Shown in pieces: positions 24,202 to 34,515 of a DNA stretch of 64,000 bases. The translations under genes and the position numbers were made by a program. The notes under the pieces are model-generated. The model was given only the letters and a program-made list of their open reading frames with translations, was not told the origin of the DNA and did no database searches. The first letter of the stretch is position 1, and the number at the start of each line of letters is the position of its first letter. The stretch comes from Aquatica leii (Eukaryota > Arthropoda > Insecta > Coleoptera > Lampyridae): the NCBI GenBank assembly GCA_035610365.1, contig CM069432.1, forward strand, positions 5,766,001 through 5,830,000, written 5' to 3'.

Positions 24202-24483
24202 TTTAACTACTGTAAGATGAACAAAATCTAATATACTATAATAACTGTTTATTCTATGAGTGAATAACGAAAAATTTTGTACACGAAACTTTTTATTAAC
24301 CGTTTTTACTTATTTTATTTACTTTTATGATTAAAATGTTCTATTAATAATAAAATTTAATATATGTAATAAACCTTTTAATGAACAGAATTGGAAAAAA
24401 ACAACTAAATTACTAAAACAATGCTAAATATTAATAATATCCACGCACAACTTACGAACGTATTAGGCGACACGTTTAAAACA

Positions 24484-24541
24484 ACTCTGAGAGTGACGTC
24501 ACTCGCGCTCAACTTGGGACCGCCCACGATGCGCAACATCC
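24484..24541 (-). repeat. P-like right terminal inverted repeat
   Basis: ACTCTGAGAGTGACGTCACT to GCGCAACATCC, the mirror of the left end. It lies about 280 bp upstream of the transposase start. Confidence 0.75.
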
Positions 24542-25079
24542 TATCTTAAATTATATGTATCGTGCATTTTAGTATTCTCAAGATTATTAATCGCATATTA
24601 TCAAACAAGTTCGTGTTATTTTTGTATCAACTGTAGTAAGATTTTTAAGTAATGGAAATGCTATATAACTTCAACGCGTCAATTAAATTTCAATTGGATT
24701 GATTATAATTAGTTTTAAAAATATTAATGATTGCAACCTTTTTTTAGTGTTAAGTGATGACAGTATTGCTAGGAATTCGAAGAAAATTACATCTCAGAAC
24801 AGCGAAAAGTTTTCTTTTATGAATGAAAAAAAAATTTTATAAAGAAAATAAGGTAAGTATTTATACATTTAAAAATAGTTCGTAAATAACGAATATTGTA
24901 ATTAGGAATAAAACTATAAGCTGACCAGGAAACATCTACGGTAAGAACAATGGTAATTTTAATACATATTTACTTCAATAGATAAAAAAGTTTTAACAAT
25001 GAACATTTTAGTTTGAAAAATGTAAGTGAAAGTTAGGTACAACGGTGAGCCAGATGTCATAAACAAATTCTTACGACAG
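24542..25079. other. AT-rich spacer
   Basis: Between the P-like right end and the second gypsy element. Nothing recognised. Confidence 0.4.
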
Positions 25080-25377
25080 ATTGGGTTTGAGTAGAAAAAA
25101 TCCCACGATATTTTAGTTTAGTGTTGTCGCTACTGAATGATGTTCTAGAGAAAATCAAGAAACTATTGTGGCGATACAGTTCAAATATATCGCAGCAAAT
25201 ACCACCTGCTACTACTCAAGTCCGATAGAGGCTACAGAATATAAAAACGATGTACGAGTGGGGCAGATCTCTCTGTCGTCGCTCTTATGATTTGTCGTGT
25301 TTCAGTTCACAACTCGTGTTGTAAATAATTTTGCACAATATGGTAAAATAAATAAAACAATACACAAACCGCTAAAA

Positions 25378-25394
25378 TGGTAACCCCGATGTGA
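25378..25394 (+). promoter_or_regulatory. gypsy primer binding site
   Basis: TGGTAACCCCGATGTGA follows the LTR end. It closely resembles the TGGTGACCCCGACGTGA type frequent in insect gypsy elements (general knowledge). Confidence 0.6.
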
Positions 25395-25446
25395 TCTGTA
25401 AGTACTAATTTATTTAAAATTTATAAGACTAACAATCCAAGCAACG

Positions 25447-26250
25447 ATGGAGACGCAGCAAGAAGACCACGTGGATTATCAGATCGCAGGACCTACTGAA
25501 CTAAAGTTACTGCCCCTTTAGCAACCCAAGTAGAAACCTAGTTCCGCAATTAAAAAGTGACCTGTGACCTAAATAAATACTTTGTGGTCGTCGCCACGCT
25601 AGATGCAACAGTCTTACAACAGGTAACGGACTTAATAGCAAACCCTCCCAAAAAGGATAAATACGAGGAGTTAAAAAAACGTTTAGCCGAAAGTTCTCTG
25701 ACTCGAAAGAACGTCGCCTAAAGAAACTTCTCAACGGGGTAGAACTTGGCGATCGCAACTCGTCACAATTATTTAAGGAGATACAGACGCTGGCCGAAGG
25801 CCACTGACGGAAAAAGTGATGGTAACTTTGTGGAAACAACTACCCATCCAAATGCAACTGGTGCTTTCCGCAAGCGACAAAGTCGCTCATTGACAAACTT
25901 GCAGTCATAGAAGACAAGATGACGAAAGTCAATTCGTACGGCACGGCACTTAATGTTGCAGCAGTCACTCGTCTTGCTCTTAAACGAACTAACCTAAAAC
26001 AGCCCACGACCTCAATTCAAGAATTACGACAGAGCTGTAAAGCAGTTGATGGAAAATCAAAATGGACAAAACCGCCGGAGGCACCGCTCTAGATCGTGTC
26101 CCCGACCACAATCTACTTCGCGATTGAATAATTCGGGCGAGTGCTATTATCATCAACGTTTTAGTGCGAACGCGAAAAAGTGCACCCGACCTTGTAATAG
26201 GAAACTCCATCGGAAAACGACGAAAACCGTCGCGAGTAGAGGCGTATAAC
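25447..26250 (+). pseudogene. gypsy gag remnant
   Basis: Starts at the ATG at 25447 (METQQEDHVDYQ). Fragments in several frames follow, separated by stops. Near 26085-26200 an arginine/serine-rich stretch leads to CYYHQRFSANAKKCTRPC, the conserved Cys/His element at the end of this gag type. Too broken to make protein. Confidence 0.7.
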
Positions 26251-26280
26251 GACGGCGAATATCCTACTAAACGCGTCTTT

Positions 26281-27845
26281 AAATTTGACATTAATATGAA
26301 AAAACAATTTTTAATCGCTACCGGAGCCGACATTAGTGCATACCCCCGACGACTTATTACATCTAACGTGAGTAAAAGTGTTTTCGCATTGTATGCAAGT
26401 AATAACACAAAAATTTAAACCTACAATTTCATTACTTTAAAACTTAATTCAAACTTACGACGGTCGTTTCTGTGGCGTTTTATCATTGCGGATATCGACA
26501 AACCAATAATTGGTTCAGACTTTTTAAGTTACTTAAGTTTATTTGTAGATATCAAAAACAAAAGACAATTCTACTTTTTTATCATTCTCTGGTGAAGTAG
26601 TGTCGTGCAAAAGTTTGACAGTAAGAACTATAATTAGTGATAGTATGTACCATAGTTATTTTAAGTGAATACCCCTCTCTTACAAACATTTCTACTTTGA
26701 TACCTAAAAAAGTAAAGCATACCACAGTGCACCACATAGAGACAACTCCTGGTTCACTAGTTACCAACCGTCCACGCAAATTAGCACCAGCTCGGTTGTT
26801 TATTGCAAAAAAAAAATTTGAACTAATGCTGCAGCAAGGAATCGTTTAACTATCGAAGAGCAATTGGTAGGCACCCATTCACCTAGCAACAAAAAAGAAC
26901 GGTGAATTTCGTCCCTGTGGAGATTATAGAGCCCTTAATTCAAGAACCATACACAATTGTTGTCTAATTGAAGATATTTCACATCTATTCCATAGTAAGA
27001 CAATATTCTCTACCATCGACTTGATTAAAGCATTTAATCAGATACCCGTACATCCAGATGACATAGCCAAAACAGCAGTCACAACACCGTTTGGGCTTTC
27101 TTAATTCTTACTCATTTGGATTGCGCAATGCAGCCTAAACATTCCAATGATTTATCAATGAAGTTACTGGCAATCTGGAGTTTTGTTATAGTTATCTCGA
27201 TGTCATATTAGTGGCATCAAGAATGCAAGAAGAACATTTTAAGCATTTACGAACTTTTTTCACTTATCTTGATGAATATGACATTTGTGTTAATGCTTAC
27301 AAATGCGTGTTTGGAGAAAAACAAGTAACATTTTTAGGTTATAGTATCACTAGTAATGGTATTGCACCTCCAACAACTCGTGTGGAAGCAATTGAGAACT
27401 CCAAGACACCAACGACTGTCAGAGACCTCCGACGGATCCAAAGGTATATTCCATTAGCAACCTCTATACAAGCTGCATTAAACAAATTCCTAGTTGGATC
27501 CAAGAAAAAATTAGTCGCTATTAATTAGGATAACGAAACCAACACAGACTTTTTGACAAAATCAAAGATGTTTTATCAGAGGCAACAATGTTAGCGCATC
27601 CATCACCAACAGCACAACTTTCACAAATGGTAGATGATTCAAATGGTGCAATGGGTGGAGTTCTACAACAAGCAATAAATGGTCAGTGTTAACCACTTGC
27701 ATTTTTTGCAAGAAATTTCAACAATGCGCAACAAAAATACAGCGTTTCTGACCGTGAACACCTTGCAGCATACTCTGCTATATAATACTTTAAGCATACT
27801 ATAGAAGGTCGACAAGTTATTGCATATAATAGTAGGTTGTGAAGT
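26281..27845 (+). pseudogene. gypsy pol remnant: protease, RT, RNase H
   Basis: Protease: FLIATGADIS at about 26307-26336 shows the active-site DTG changed to ATG. RT: from about 26700, with ATKKNGEFRPCGDYRALN, then IFSTIDLIKAFNQIPV, then a frameshift near 27105. The catalytic YLDD is YLDV at about 27195-27206. The thumb continues in frame 27211-27528. RNase H: near 27600-27840 with MVDDSNGAMGGVLQQ and FARNFNNAQQKYSVSDREHLA. Stops and frameshifts are frequent. Both the protease and the RT active sites are destroyed by point changes. Confidence 0.82.
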
Positions 27846-28040
27846 AGAAATTTTTGAACCGCAGTAAATAATATTTCATTATTAACTACTAGTTAATAAC
27901 AAACAAATGTTATGTTGTACAGTTAATAAAAACACTTCACCATCTGTAACAAAAAGCATAAATCGTATGTATTACTACTAATTTATGTAATAAGCGTCAA
28001 ACGTAAAGCATAACATAGCGAACGGTTAATAAAAGTGAGT

Positions 28041-28052
28041 TATGCTAAGGGA
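28041..28052 (+). repeat. left target-site duplication of the Penelope pair
   Basis: TATGCTAAGGGA, repeated exactly at 29096-29107. The 38 bases between this copy and the element end at 28092 have no mirror partner on the right. Confidence 0.7.
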
Positions 28053-28135
28053 TATAAAATCTTAAGCTTTCGCGGTTGTTATGTTTATGATTATAAGCGA
28101 CTTTCGGCTTAGACCGCGTCGTCAAAAAAACTGAC

Positions 28136-28167
28136 GTTTCGCAAGACATTGCAGCTTGCATCTTCAG
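28136..28167 (-). ncRNA. candidate hammerhead core, mirrored copy
   Basis: Reverse complement carries the same CTGAAGA and GAAAC boxes with the same helix II. Identical in the core to the plus-strand copy at 28920-28954. Confidence 0.5.
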
Positions 28168-28229
28168 AGTGGTAAATGTCACTGAAAGAAAAAGTGTAAA
28201 TGACGATATTTATACCAATTTAACGGAAC

Positions 28230-28640
28230 TTATCTTTCCGTTACCGCTTGACCGACTTCGTTATTACTCGGAGTAAGTGTTTGTGTACTTTCCAAGAAGG
28301 ATGATCTTTGTCTTAGAGGATTTAATACTGGTAGCCAAGATCTGCTAAGTCTTAAACCGTCTTCTCGGTTCATATTACATGGATGTTTTTCTATTTCCAC
28401 AGCTTCGCGGATTAGTCTGGAAAAGTAGAAAGGGGTTCTAGCAAACACTTTAGTTCGGTCAAAGTTCAGTGTCTGTCATTGGTTCCACACGTGTTCTGCC
28501 ACTGCTGATTTAGTAACTCTGCGATGTTTTCAGTTAGCCATATGTTCTTTTACTCTAATTTCAATAGAGCGTCCCGTCTGTCCTATATAACTTGATCCAC
28601 AGGAACAAGGAATTTTGTAAACTCCGGCATGTTTAGAGTC
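28230..28640 (-). pseudogene. Penelope GIY-YIG endonuclease C-terminal part
   Basis: Read on the minus strand from 28640: KIPCSCGSSYIGQTGR, the GIY-YIG nuclease signature of Penelope-like elements with its CxC metal-binding lead, then IEIRVKEHM. Stops near 28533 and 28480 interrupt it. From 28448 the frame is open for 72 codons (EAVEIEKHPCNMNREDG to the stop at 28230), the normal end of the protein. The GIY-YIG domain nicks the target DNA for priming. Reverse transcriptase is missing, so this is a 5'-truncated copy. Confidence 0.85.
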
Positions 28641-28642
28641 CC

Positions 28643-28843
28643 TTGTTTGACCTAACTAAAGTGTTGGAATCTGTGGAGATAGAAAAACATCAATGTAATA
28701 TGAACCGAGAAGACGGTTTAAGACTCAGCAAATCTTGGCTACCAGTATCATATCCTTTAAGAGAAAGATCAACCTTTTTGGAAAGGACACAAACACTTAG
28801 TCTGAGTAATAACGAAGTCAGTCAAGCGGTAACGGAAAGATAA
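28643..28843 (+). pseudogene. Penelope protein C-terminal tail, second copy
   Basis: Encodes EIEKHQCNMNREDGLRLSKS and SNNEVSQAVTER in plus orientation, near-identical to the minus-strand copy. The GIY-YIG core is absent. It stops at TAA 28841, followed by the shared tail. Confidence 0.8.
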
Positions 28844-28919
28844 CGTCCGTTAATCACGCTAATCGCTATCGGTATAAATATCGTCATTTACACTTTTTCT
28901 TTCAGTGACATTTACCACT

Positions 28920-28954
28920 CTGAAGATGCAAGCTGCAATGTCTTGCGAAACGTC
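28920..28954 (+). ncRNA. candidate hammerhead ribozyme core in the Penelope tail
   Basis: CTGAAGA (28920-28926), a possible helix II TGCAAG paired with CTTGC, then GAAAC (28947-28951) and GTC (28952-28954). These are the conserved hammerhead boxes, in the right order. Hammerheads are known from Penelope-like tails (established). Helices I and III are not clear by eye: helix III would be extremely short, which in this group is compatible with a dimeric form. Confidence 0.5.
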
Positions 28955-29095
28955 AGTTTGTTTGGATTTACGAACGACAATACGGCAAAGGCCAAGTTCT
29001 ACTTCTTGTTTTGGCTCTCAAAAAGAGAATAGAACCAAGCCTAAGTCTGGGTGTTTAACTACGATGCGATCTAAGCCGAAAGTCGTTTATAATCA

Positions 29096-29107
29096 TATGC
29101 TAAGGGA
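29096..29107 (+). repeat. right target-site duplication of the Penelope pair
   Basis: TATGCTAAGGGA, exact copy of 28041-28052. Confidence 0.7.
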
Positions 29108-30784
29108 CTTTTAACAAAAGTTACATGCATTATTTTTTGTCTTGTCCTTTGTGAACTTTCTAAAAAAATTTAAAAGAGGATCACATTAAATACATCACAA
29201 ACATAGTGTTGGTGGTACATTTATAACTAACTAAATCTGTCAAATTCAAGATTAAATGTTTTATGTTGTAATAACTTCTAAAAATATAATACTCTGATAT
29301 TTGAATTTATAAAATTTTTAAAACTTTTTTCTACTAATTGTAACTAAATTTCAGAACTTTTAAACAGATTTTCTACCAGACACACACTTCTACTTAATTA
29401 ATAATTAACTTACACTTTACGTAGGTTTCGATTTTCTACTTTGTCACTCTAGAGTATTTTTTTGCTATTACGCAACTGCACTCACCAACGAATATTGATG
29501 TTTTTGGTGAAAACATATGTTATTGAAATTTTTCAACTAGTGGTATTAAAAATAAAGACTATAGTTTTATTTTAACGAAAAAAATAACATTAATTTGAAT
29601 TATTCAGTTCAAAAGTAGGTAATATTTTTATTAAAATTACAGTAAATATTATACAAAAAATTTTTTTAAGTCAATTTTACTGTATGTTCCATTACATTGC
29701 AACTGTATAAATGTGTCACAATAATTAATAAACCAACGAAATATTTAAAAAAACTAAAATTCAGTAAGTAAATGTATTAAAAATTACACAGTTGTGCAAT
29801 TATATCTTGTAATAACATATATAAAAAATATTACAAATCTTTAGTTTATATCAAACAAAATATACCAAAGAACAATTCTGATTTTAGACTTAATTAAAAA
29901 CGTGTTTACTAAGTTTTTACGTGTGCTGTTCTAATTGATTTGTTTAATATTTGTAAAAGTACATCACCAATAGATTTTTTTACTATATTACCATTTACCG
30001 TTAACTTTTAAATTAGATTTTTTTCTGATTCAATTACCTATTTAATACGTTTAAAGCTTATGTTTCTAAAGTCTTATCGGAAAACCACATTCACCCAGTT
30101 TATGTTTAGCTGAGATTCCTTTTAGATAATCTGCAAACTGTAATGGACCACACATTGGGCTAGAGTCATCTATAACGATAGGGCTTCATACGATATGAGT
30201 TAAATTGCCAATTACCTGATGCATGCACCTGAAATTCCCTGATCTAAATCCCTAGACTAGCGCTTTAAATAAATTGCCATCTTATAAAGAAAGAGAAAGA
30301 ACGACAACGAAAAAGAAATATGCACTTTATGCAAATTGCTGATTTTAAATGTTGCACCAACTTTCTTATTTAAGTTACATATTAAAATTAGAAAATTGAC
30401 TTATTGTAATTGTGTATAATTCTTGTAGTTACTATTTAACTAAAGATTTAACAACAACTGGAAAGTTTGTGGAACGAAGCCTCACGAGTTATATATTATG
30501 TAGAAGCGGATCGTAAAATTTAAAGAGGGGCGGTAAACTTCCTAAAACTTTAAATATAGACTTATTGGTGCATAAACCATGTAGCTAGTTCGTAAAGTTC
30601 ATTTTTAAATGTGAAAAGTACACAAAGACAAACACTGCTAATTTGTTTTTTTTTTAAATTATTATTGAGTTTTTAACATGACGTTTTCATTTGTTTGTGT
30701 TGCGTGTTTTTATCTATGTAACTAAAATCAACCGGAGTAACAGTTAAAAAAAGATATGAGTTTAGAGCGAATAAAACGGATGTC
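29108..30784. other. AT-rich stretch without gene
   Basis: No coding motif that holds up. A short SPDLNP-like run near 30240 hints at a worn Tc1/mariner end but is too short to call. Confidence 0.4.
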
Positions 30785-31046
30785 AATTGAAGGGTTTGGT
30801 GCAAAAAGGGTACAAGTGATTTTTTTACATTTTTCATTAAAACGCATATATGTCAAGTTAAACCTACCCTCTGTTAGTACAAAAAAGATGCAAGTGCATT
30901 TTGATCTTAGCAATGACATCTTTAGAGAAGTAGCATAACACACTAAGCTAAAACCTCACAATAGTTTATGCAAAAACGATATAAAGGCACTAACTCAATT
31001 TGTCAACTTATACACTTATACCCTTTTTGCACCAGACCCTTCAATT
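30785..31046. mobile_element. MITE with about 35-bp terminal inverted repeats
   Basis: The left end AATTGAAGGGTTTGGTGCAA and the right end (reversed) AATTGAAGGGTCTGGTGCAA match, and both continue AAAGGGTAYAAGTG. The size of 262 bp, the lack of coding and the flanking AATT fit a miniature inverted-repeat element. Superfamily unknown. Confidence 0.75.
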
Positions 31047-31440
31047 AATAAAAAATGATCCGATTAAGTAAAAAGAAAAACAACAAATTTTGTAGGCGCT
31101 AAAAATGCAAACGATAATTCCAGTACAAAAAACCGAAGTATGTAACCGTCGTTTGATTTTGTGCGTAATCTTTTGTAAAAGACCGGGTATTTGAGTTTGT
31201 TTTATTTATTTCGTTTTCTTTGTCATTTAAGGATTTAGTACGTATGCACTTAAGTCATTTAGGTCGATTTCATGGTCATACACTTCAAGTAAATTTTATA
31301 ATTTATTAATTCCGACAATTCTTATTTCGTTTTTGAGATACGATTAATTTGATATTGTTAAGCAGTTTCTTGTGTTAACACTATTAAGAGTTTTGTTCCA
31401 AGCTATACCCAAGAGACCTGATTGCTGAAACCATAACGGG
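31047..31440. other. spacer
   Basis: AT-rich, nothing recognised. Confidence 0.4.
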
Positions 31441-33495
31441 AAATGATGGATACCAATTGTATCGTCGGCGATCAGTTGCGGACAATGGGCGATCGGCAGT
31501 TGTGAAGGTAAGAGGACAAAATGTTGATGTAGACAATCGTTGGATTGTGTCATACTCGCCAATATTGTCCAAAGCTTTTGAGACTCACATCAATGTGGAA
31601 TATTGTAACTCTGTGAAGTCGATAAAGTACATATGTAAATATGTTAACAAAGGTAGCGATATGGCCGTTTTCGCTGTAACCAATGCAAATGACGAACTAT
31701 CACAGTACCAGATGGGTCGCTATGTAAGTACAACAAAGCAATTTGGCGTATCTTTTCATTTGCAATCCATGAAAGACACCCATTTGGTAGTCCATTTAGA
31801 AAATGGTCAACGAGTTTATTTTAATGTATCGAACGCGACAGACAGATCGGCACGTCCACCGTCGACAACATTAACAAGTTTTTTCACAGTCTGTTAAACT
31901 GACGCACTTTGCTGTATGTTGACATGCCACGCTATTACACAAGGAATGCATCACATCAAAATCGTTTCAGCGTCGAAAACAAGGAACACCAGTTTAAGAA
32001 CATCCAAATGCATTTGCTTCAGACGCTCTGACTCGCATCTACACAGTACATCCACATAACGATAAATGTTATTATTTGCGGTTGTTACTGGTGAATGTTC
32101 GTGGTCCGACATTGAGAACGGTTCGCACTGGGATGATACGCTCAAGGATTTCGTAATATCTTCATCGCCGCATCAAATTTGTACATTGTTTGCGATTATC
32201 ATATCGACATGTTTCCCCTCGAATCCAAAAGATTTGTGGGGATAAGTATAGAGATGACATGTCTGAGGATGTTTTGCATTGTGTGCGTCGTCAAACTTTG
32301 AATCCTACACTACAAGTGACTAAGGAAATTTACAATGAGACATTGATCATGATAGAAGATATGTGTTTATTGATGCCAAATAAAGTATTGTCGCGTTTGG
32401 GAATGACAGCACCCAATCGTCATATGCACGATGCATTAAACCACAAGTTGCAAAGAGAACAACAGTACGACATTGAAGTCGTACAAATGTTCCACAATTA
32501 AATCAACAATAAAAAATTGCGTACGACACTTTGATAGAAGCTGTGAACAGTGGATCTCGTGGAATTTATTTCCCTGATGCTCCCGTAGGAACCGGAAAAA
32601 CGTTCTTAATTTCATTGCTTTTGGCGAAGATCAGATCGCGAAATGATGTAGCTCTAGCGTTGGCTTCATCTGGAATAGCTGCGTCTCTGCTAGAAGGCGG
32701 ACGAACTGCACATTCTGCCTTAAAATTACTATTAAACATGTAAATCAGCAAAACACCAATTTGCAATATCGCCAAAAATAGCGCAATGGCCAAGATCCTA
32801 CAGGTATGCAAATTGATTCTTTGGGATGAATGCACAATGGCCCAGAAAAGGTCACTGGAGGCACTAGACAGAACGTTAAAAAATCTTCGTGACAACCAAA
32901 ATATTTTTGGTGGGGCCATGATTCTGTTGTCAGGTGATTTTCGTCAGACTCTTCCAGTTATTCCCCGATCAACTGTTGCTGATGAACTAAACGCATGCCT
33001 AAAATCATCGAATTTGTGGCGGTACGTAAAGACACTCCAATTAACAATTAACATGCGAGTATTTTTGCAACAAGATGAAACTGCAAATGTGTTTGCGAAA
33101 CAGTTGTTAGAAATTGGAAATAACAAAGACCTCGACCGGATTCATCACATTACCTACAGATTTCTGTCACATCACAGACTCAAAAGAGGAGCTTATTCAG
33201 CGTGTTTTCCCAGATATAGCGCAACAGCTTAATAAGGATCATAATTGGCTGAGTGAACTAGCAATATTGGTGGCGAAAAATAAAGATGTCGTGGATCTCA
33301 ATGCGACCATTCAGAATTTTCTTCCGGGACAGTGCCTTCAAATCAGTCGACACCGTTACGAACCAGGATGACGTAGTCAACTATCCCACGGAGTTTTTAA
33401 ATTTACTGGTATTGCCTGGATTACCATCTCACAATTTGCAGTTAAAAGTAGGATCAGTTGTCATCATGCTGCGTAAGATTAATCATTAGTTTGGG
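31441..33495 (+). pseudogene. Helitron Rep-helicase protein, helicase part, broken
   Basis: Frame 31457-31897 matches the region before the helicase in Helitron proteins (YRRRSVADNGRSAVVKVRG, then NVEYCNSVKSIKYICKYVNK). Further pieces at 31916-32500 carry MPRYYT and NPKDLWGDKYRDDMSED. The helicase of the Pif1 type starts near 32530: Walker A reads DAPVGTGKTFL (first glycine of GGTGKT changed to V), motif II ILWDECTMA near 32815, then LLSGDFRQTLPVI near 32930, and later motifs to YPTEFLN and VGSVVIMLR near 33470. At least four stops or frameshifts occur. The HUH nuclease part is absent. A host Pif1 gene is unlikely because of the Helitron-specific N-terminal region. Confidence 0.85.
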
Positions 33496-34100
33496 CCTTT
33501 CATTTATCGATTGAGGCAGTACGAAGTCTGCCGGGTTATTATAAATTTATTTTTGTGTAAAATTTTGTTTGTTCGCTAAATTAAAAAAAAACTTTTTGTT
33601 TTCTCTTATGTAATAAATCTTAAATTGTTAATGTAACGGAGCCTTTACTCAATTAACCTGTTTGCGTCAATTTTATTCGCTTTTTTTAGAATTTAATGAC
33701 GACATACTACAAAGCTAGGTGCAAAAACTGTGTACAACACCGGACGTGTTTTCTGGTTGGCAAGGTCCAGAAGTCCTTTTGAGCTATGAACCTTCCTGGA
33801 TCCCTTTTGTTTTTGACTTTTGTTTTTTTTTGATTTTACGTTTTGAGTTTCTTAATCAATCACGGATTTGATTTAAAGTGACCTACGACCGTCTTCACTG
33901 AGCACCGGCAATTTTTTTATTTATGTTACCTTATCCAAGCACTTTTTTTTTAACAACTTTTGCATCTAAGAAGTAGCAACAAAAGATAAGGACAGTCTTA
34001 ATTTCATGTCGAATTCCGACATGAAAACGGCATATTGCGAATAAGGAATTTGCATTTTGGGAACGTAAATTTCTAGTCAATTTTTTATTTTAGTGTATAA
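33496..34100. other. AT-rich spacer
   Basis: May hold the Helitron 3' end, but no clear CTRR hairpin terminus was identified. Confidence 0.4.
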
Positions 34101-34515
34101 TGTTGAAACGTTCTCAAATTCAAGAGCCTTCTCGAAGTTTTATCCATTTTCTAGAACGTTCACGACAGAATGTAGAGGCTTCTAGAATATTTGCAGAAAC
34201 GTATAAATACGGTACAAACCAATCAGTTATTTCCCGTAATCCGAAGACGGCAGTGTTAAGAAGATTATTCAAGTCTAAATAAATAAGTCGTTAACGCGTG
34301 TGAGATAATCTACGGTGTATAACCTTGTACGTGACTTTAGTGTAAACAAACAAGTGTGAGACTTTATCTTATCTTCGTGTAAGTGATAGTGTTATACATA
34401 AATTATAGTGTAAGTGTTTTTATAAAATTTCCTTAGACTTAACTAGTTCGGTTAGTTTAAACGTGTACATATTTTTAGTATAAATAAATTAGTTTTAATA
34501 ATAAAATTCGTTACA
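34101..34515 (+). repeat. solo LTR of the 2.5-7.8 kb gypsy family
   Basis: Begins TGTTGAAACGTTC and ends ATTCGTTACA, flanked by ATAA on both sides (34097-34100 and 34516-34519), a good 4-bp target duplication. It shares the GTATAAATACGGTACAAAC box and the CTTAGACTTAACTAGTTCGG region with the 5' LTR at 2518-2970. Solo LTRs arise by recombination between the two LTRs of one element. Lacks any internal gypsy sequence. Confidence 0.9.

Larger units (their letters stand above)
20804..24541 (-). mobile_element. P-element-like DNA transposon, apparently complete
   Basis: About 3.7 kb, bounded by inverted ends. The left reads GGATGTTCCGG to TGACGTCACTCTCAGAGT; the right, reversed, reads GGATGTTGCGC to TGACGTCACTCTCAGAGT, with about 31-33 bases between the shared parts. 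The right end contains GGGCGGTCCC, similar to the GGTCCC in Drosophila P ends (general knowledge). A five-exon transposase gene on the minus strand fills the interior. I could not find the 8-bp target duplication expected for the family, so the exact outer limits may be off by some bases. Confidence 0.85.
25080..27845 (+). mobile_element. second Ty3/gypsy retrotransposon, decayed, no 3' LTR found
   Basis: A probable 5' LTR (about 25080 or 25123 to 25375) with ATAAAAACG box near 25238 and AATAAA near 25350 is followed by a primer binding site, then gag, protease, RT and RNase H remains. Integrase and a 3' LTR are not seen before sequence similarity ends near 27845. A different lineage from the element at 2.5-7.8 kb, judging by primer site and gag type. 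Confidence 0.8.
28053..29095. mobile_element. inverted pair of Penelope-like 3' ends
   Basis: A minus-strand copy (28092 to about 28638) and a plus-strand copy (about 28639 to 29095) meet head to head with their tails pointing outward. The shared arms are near-identical at ACGACTTTCGGCTTAGA-type outer ends and through the coding tails. TATGCTAAGGGA on both sides suggests one insertion event. No reverse transcriptase part remains in either copy. Confidence 0.85.

Noticed and set aside
30180-30300. Tc1/mariner fragment
   Set aside because: Only a short PDLNP-like match, no flanking motif or end.
31441-33495. Host Pif1 helicase gene
   Set aside because: The N-terminal region and motif set are of the Helitron type and the frame is broken.
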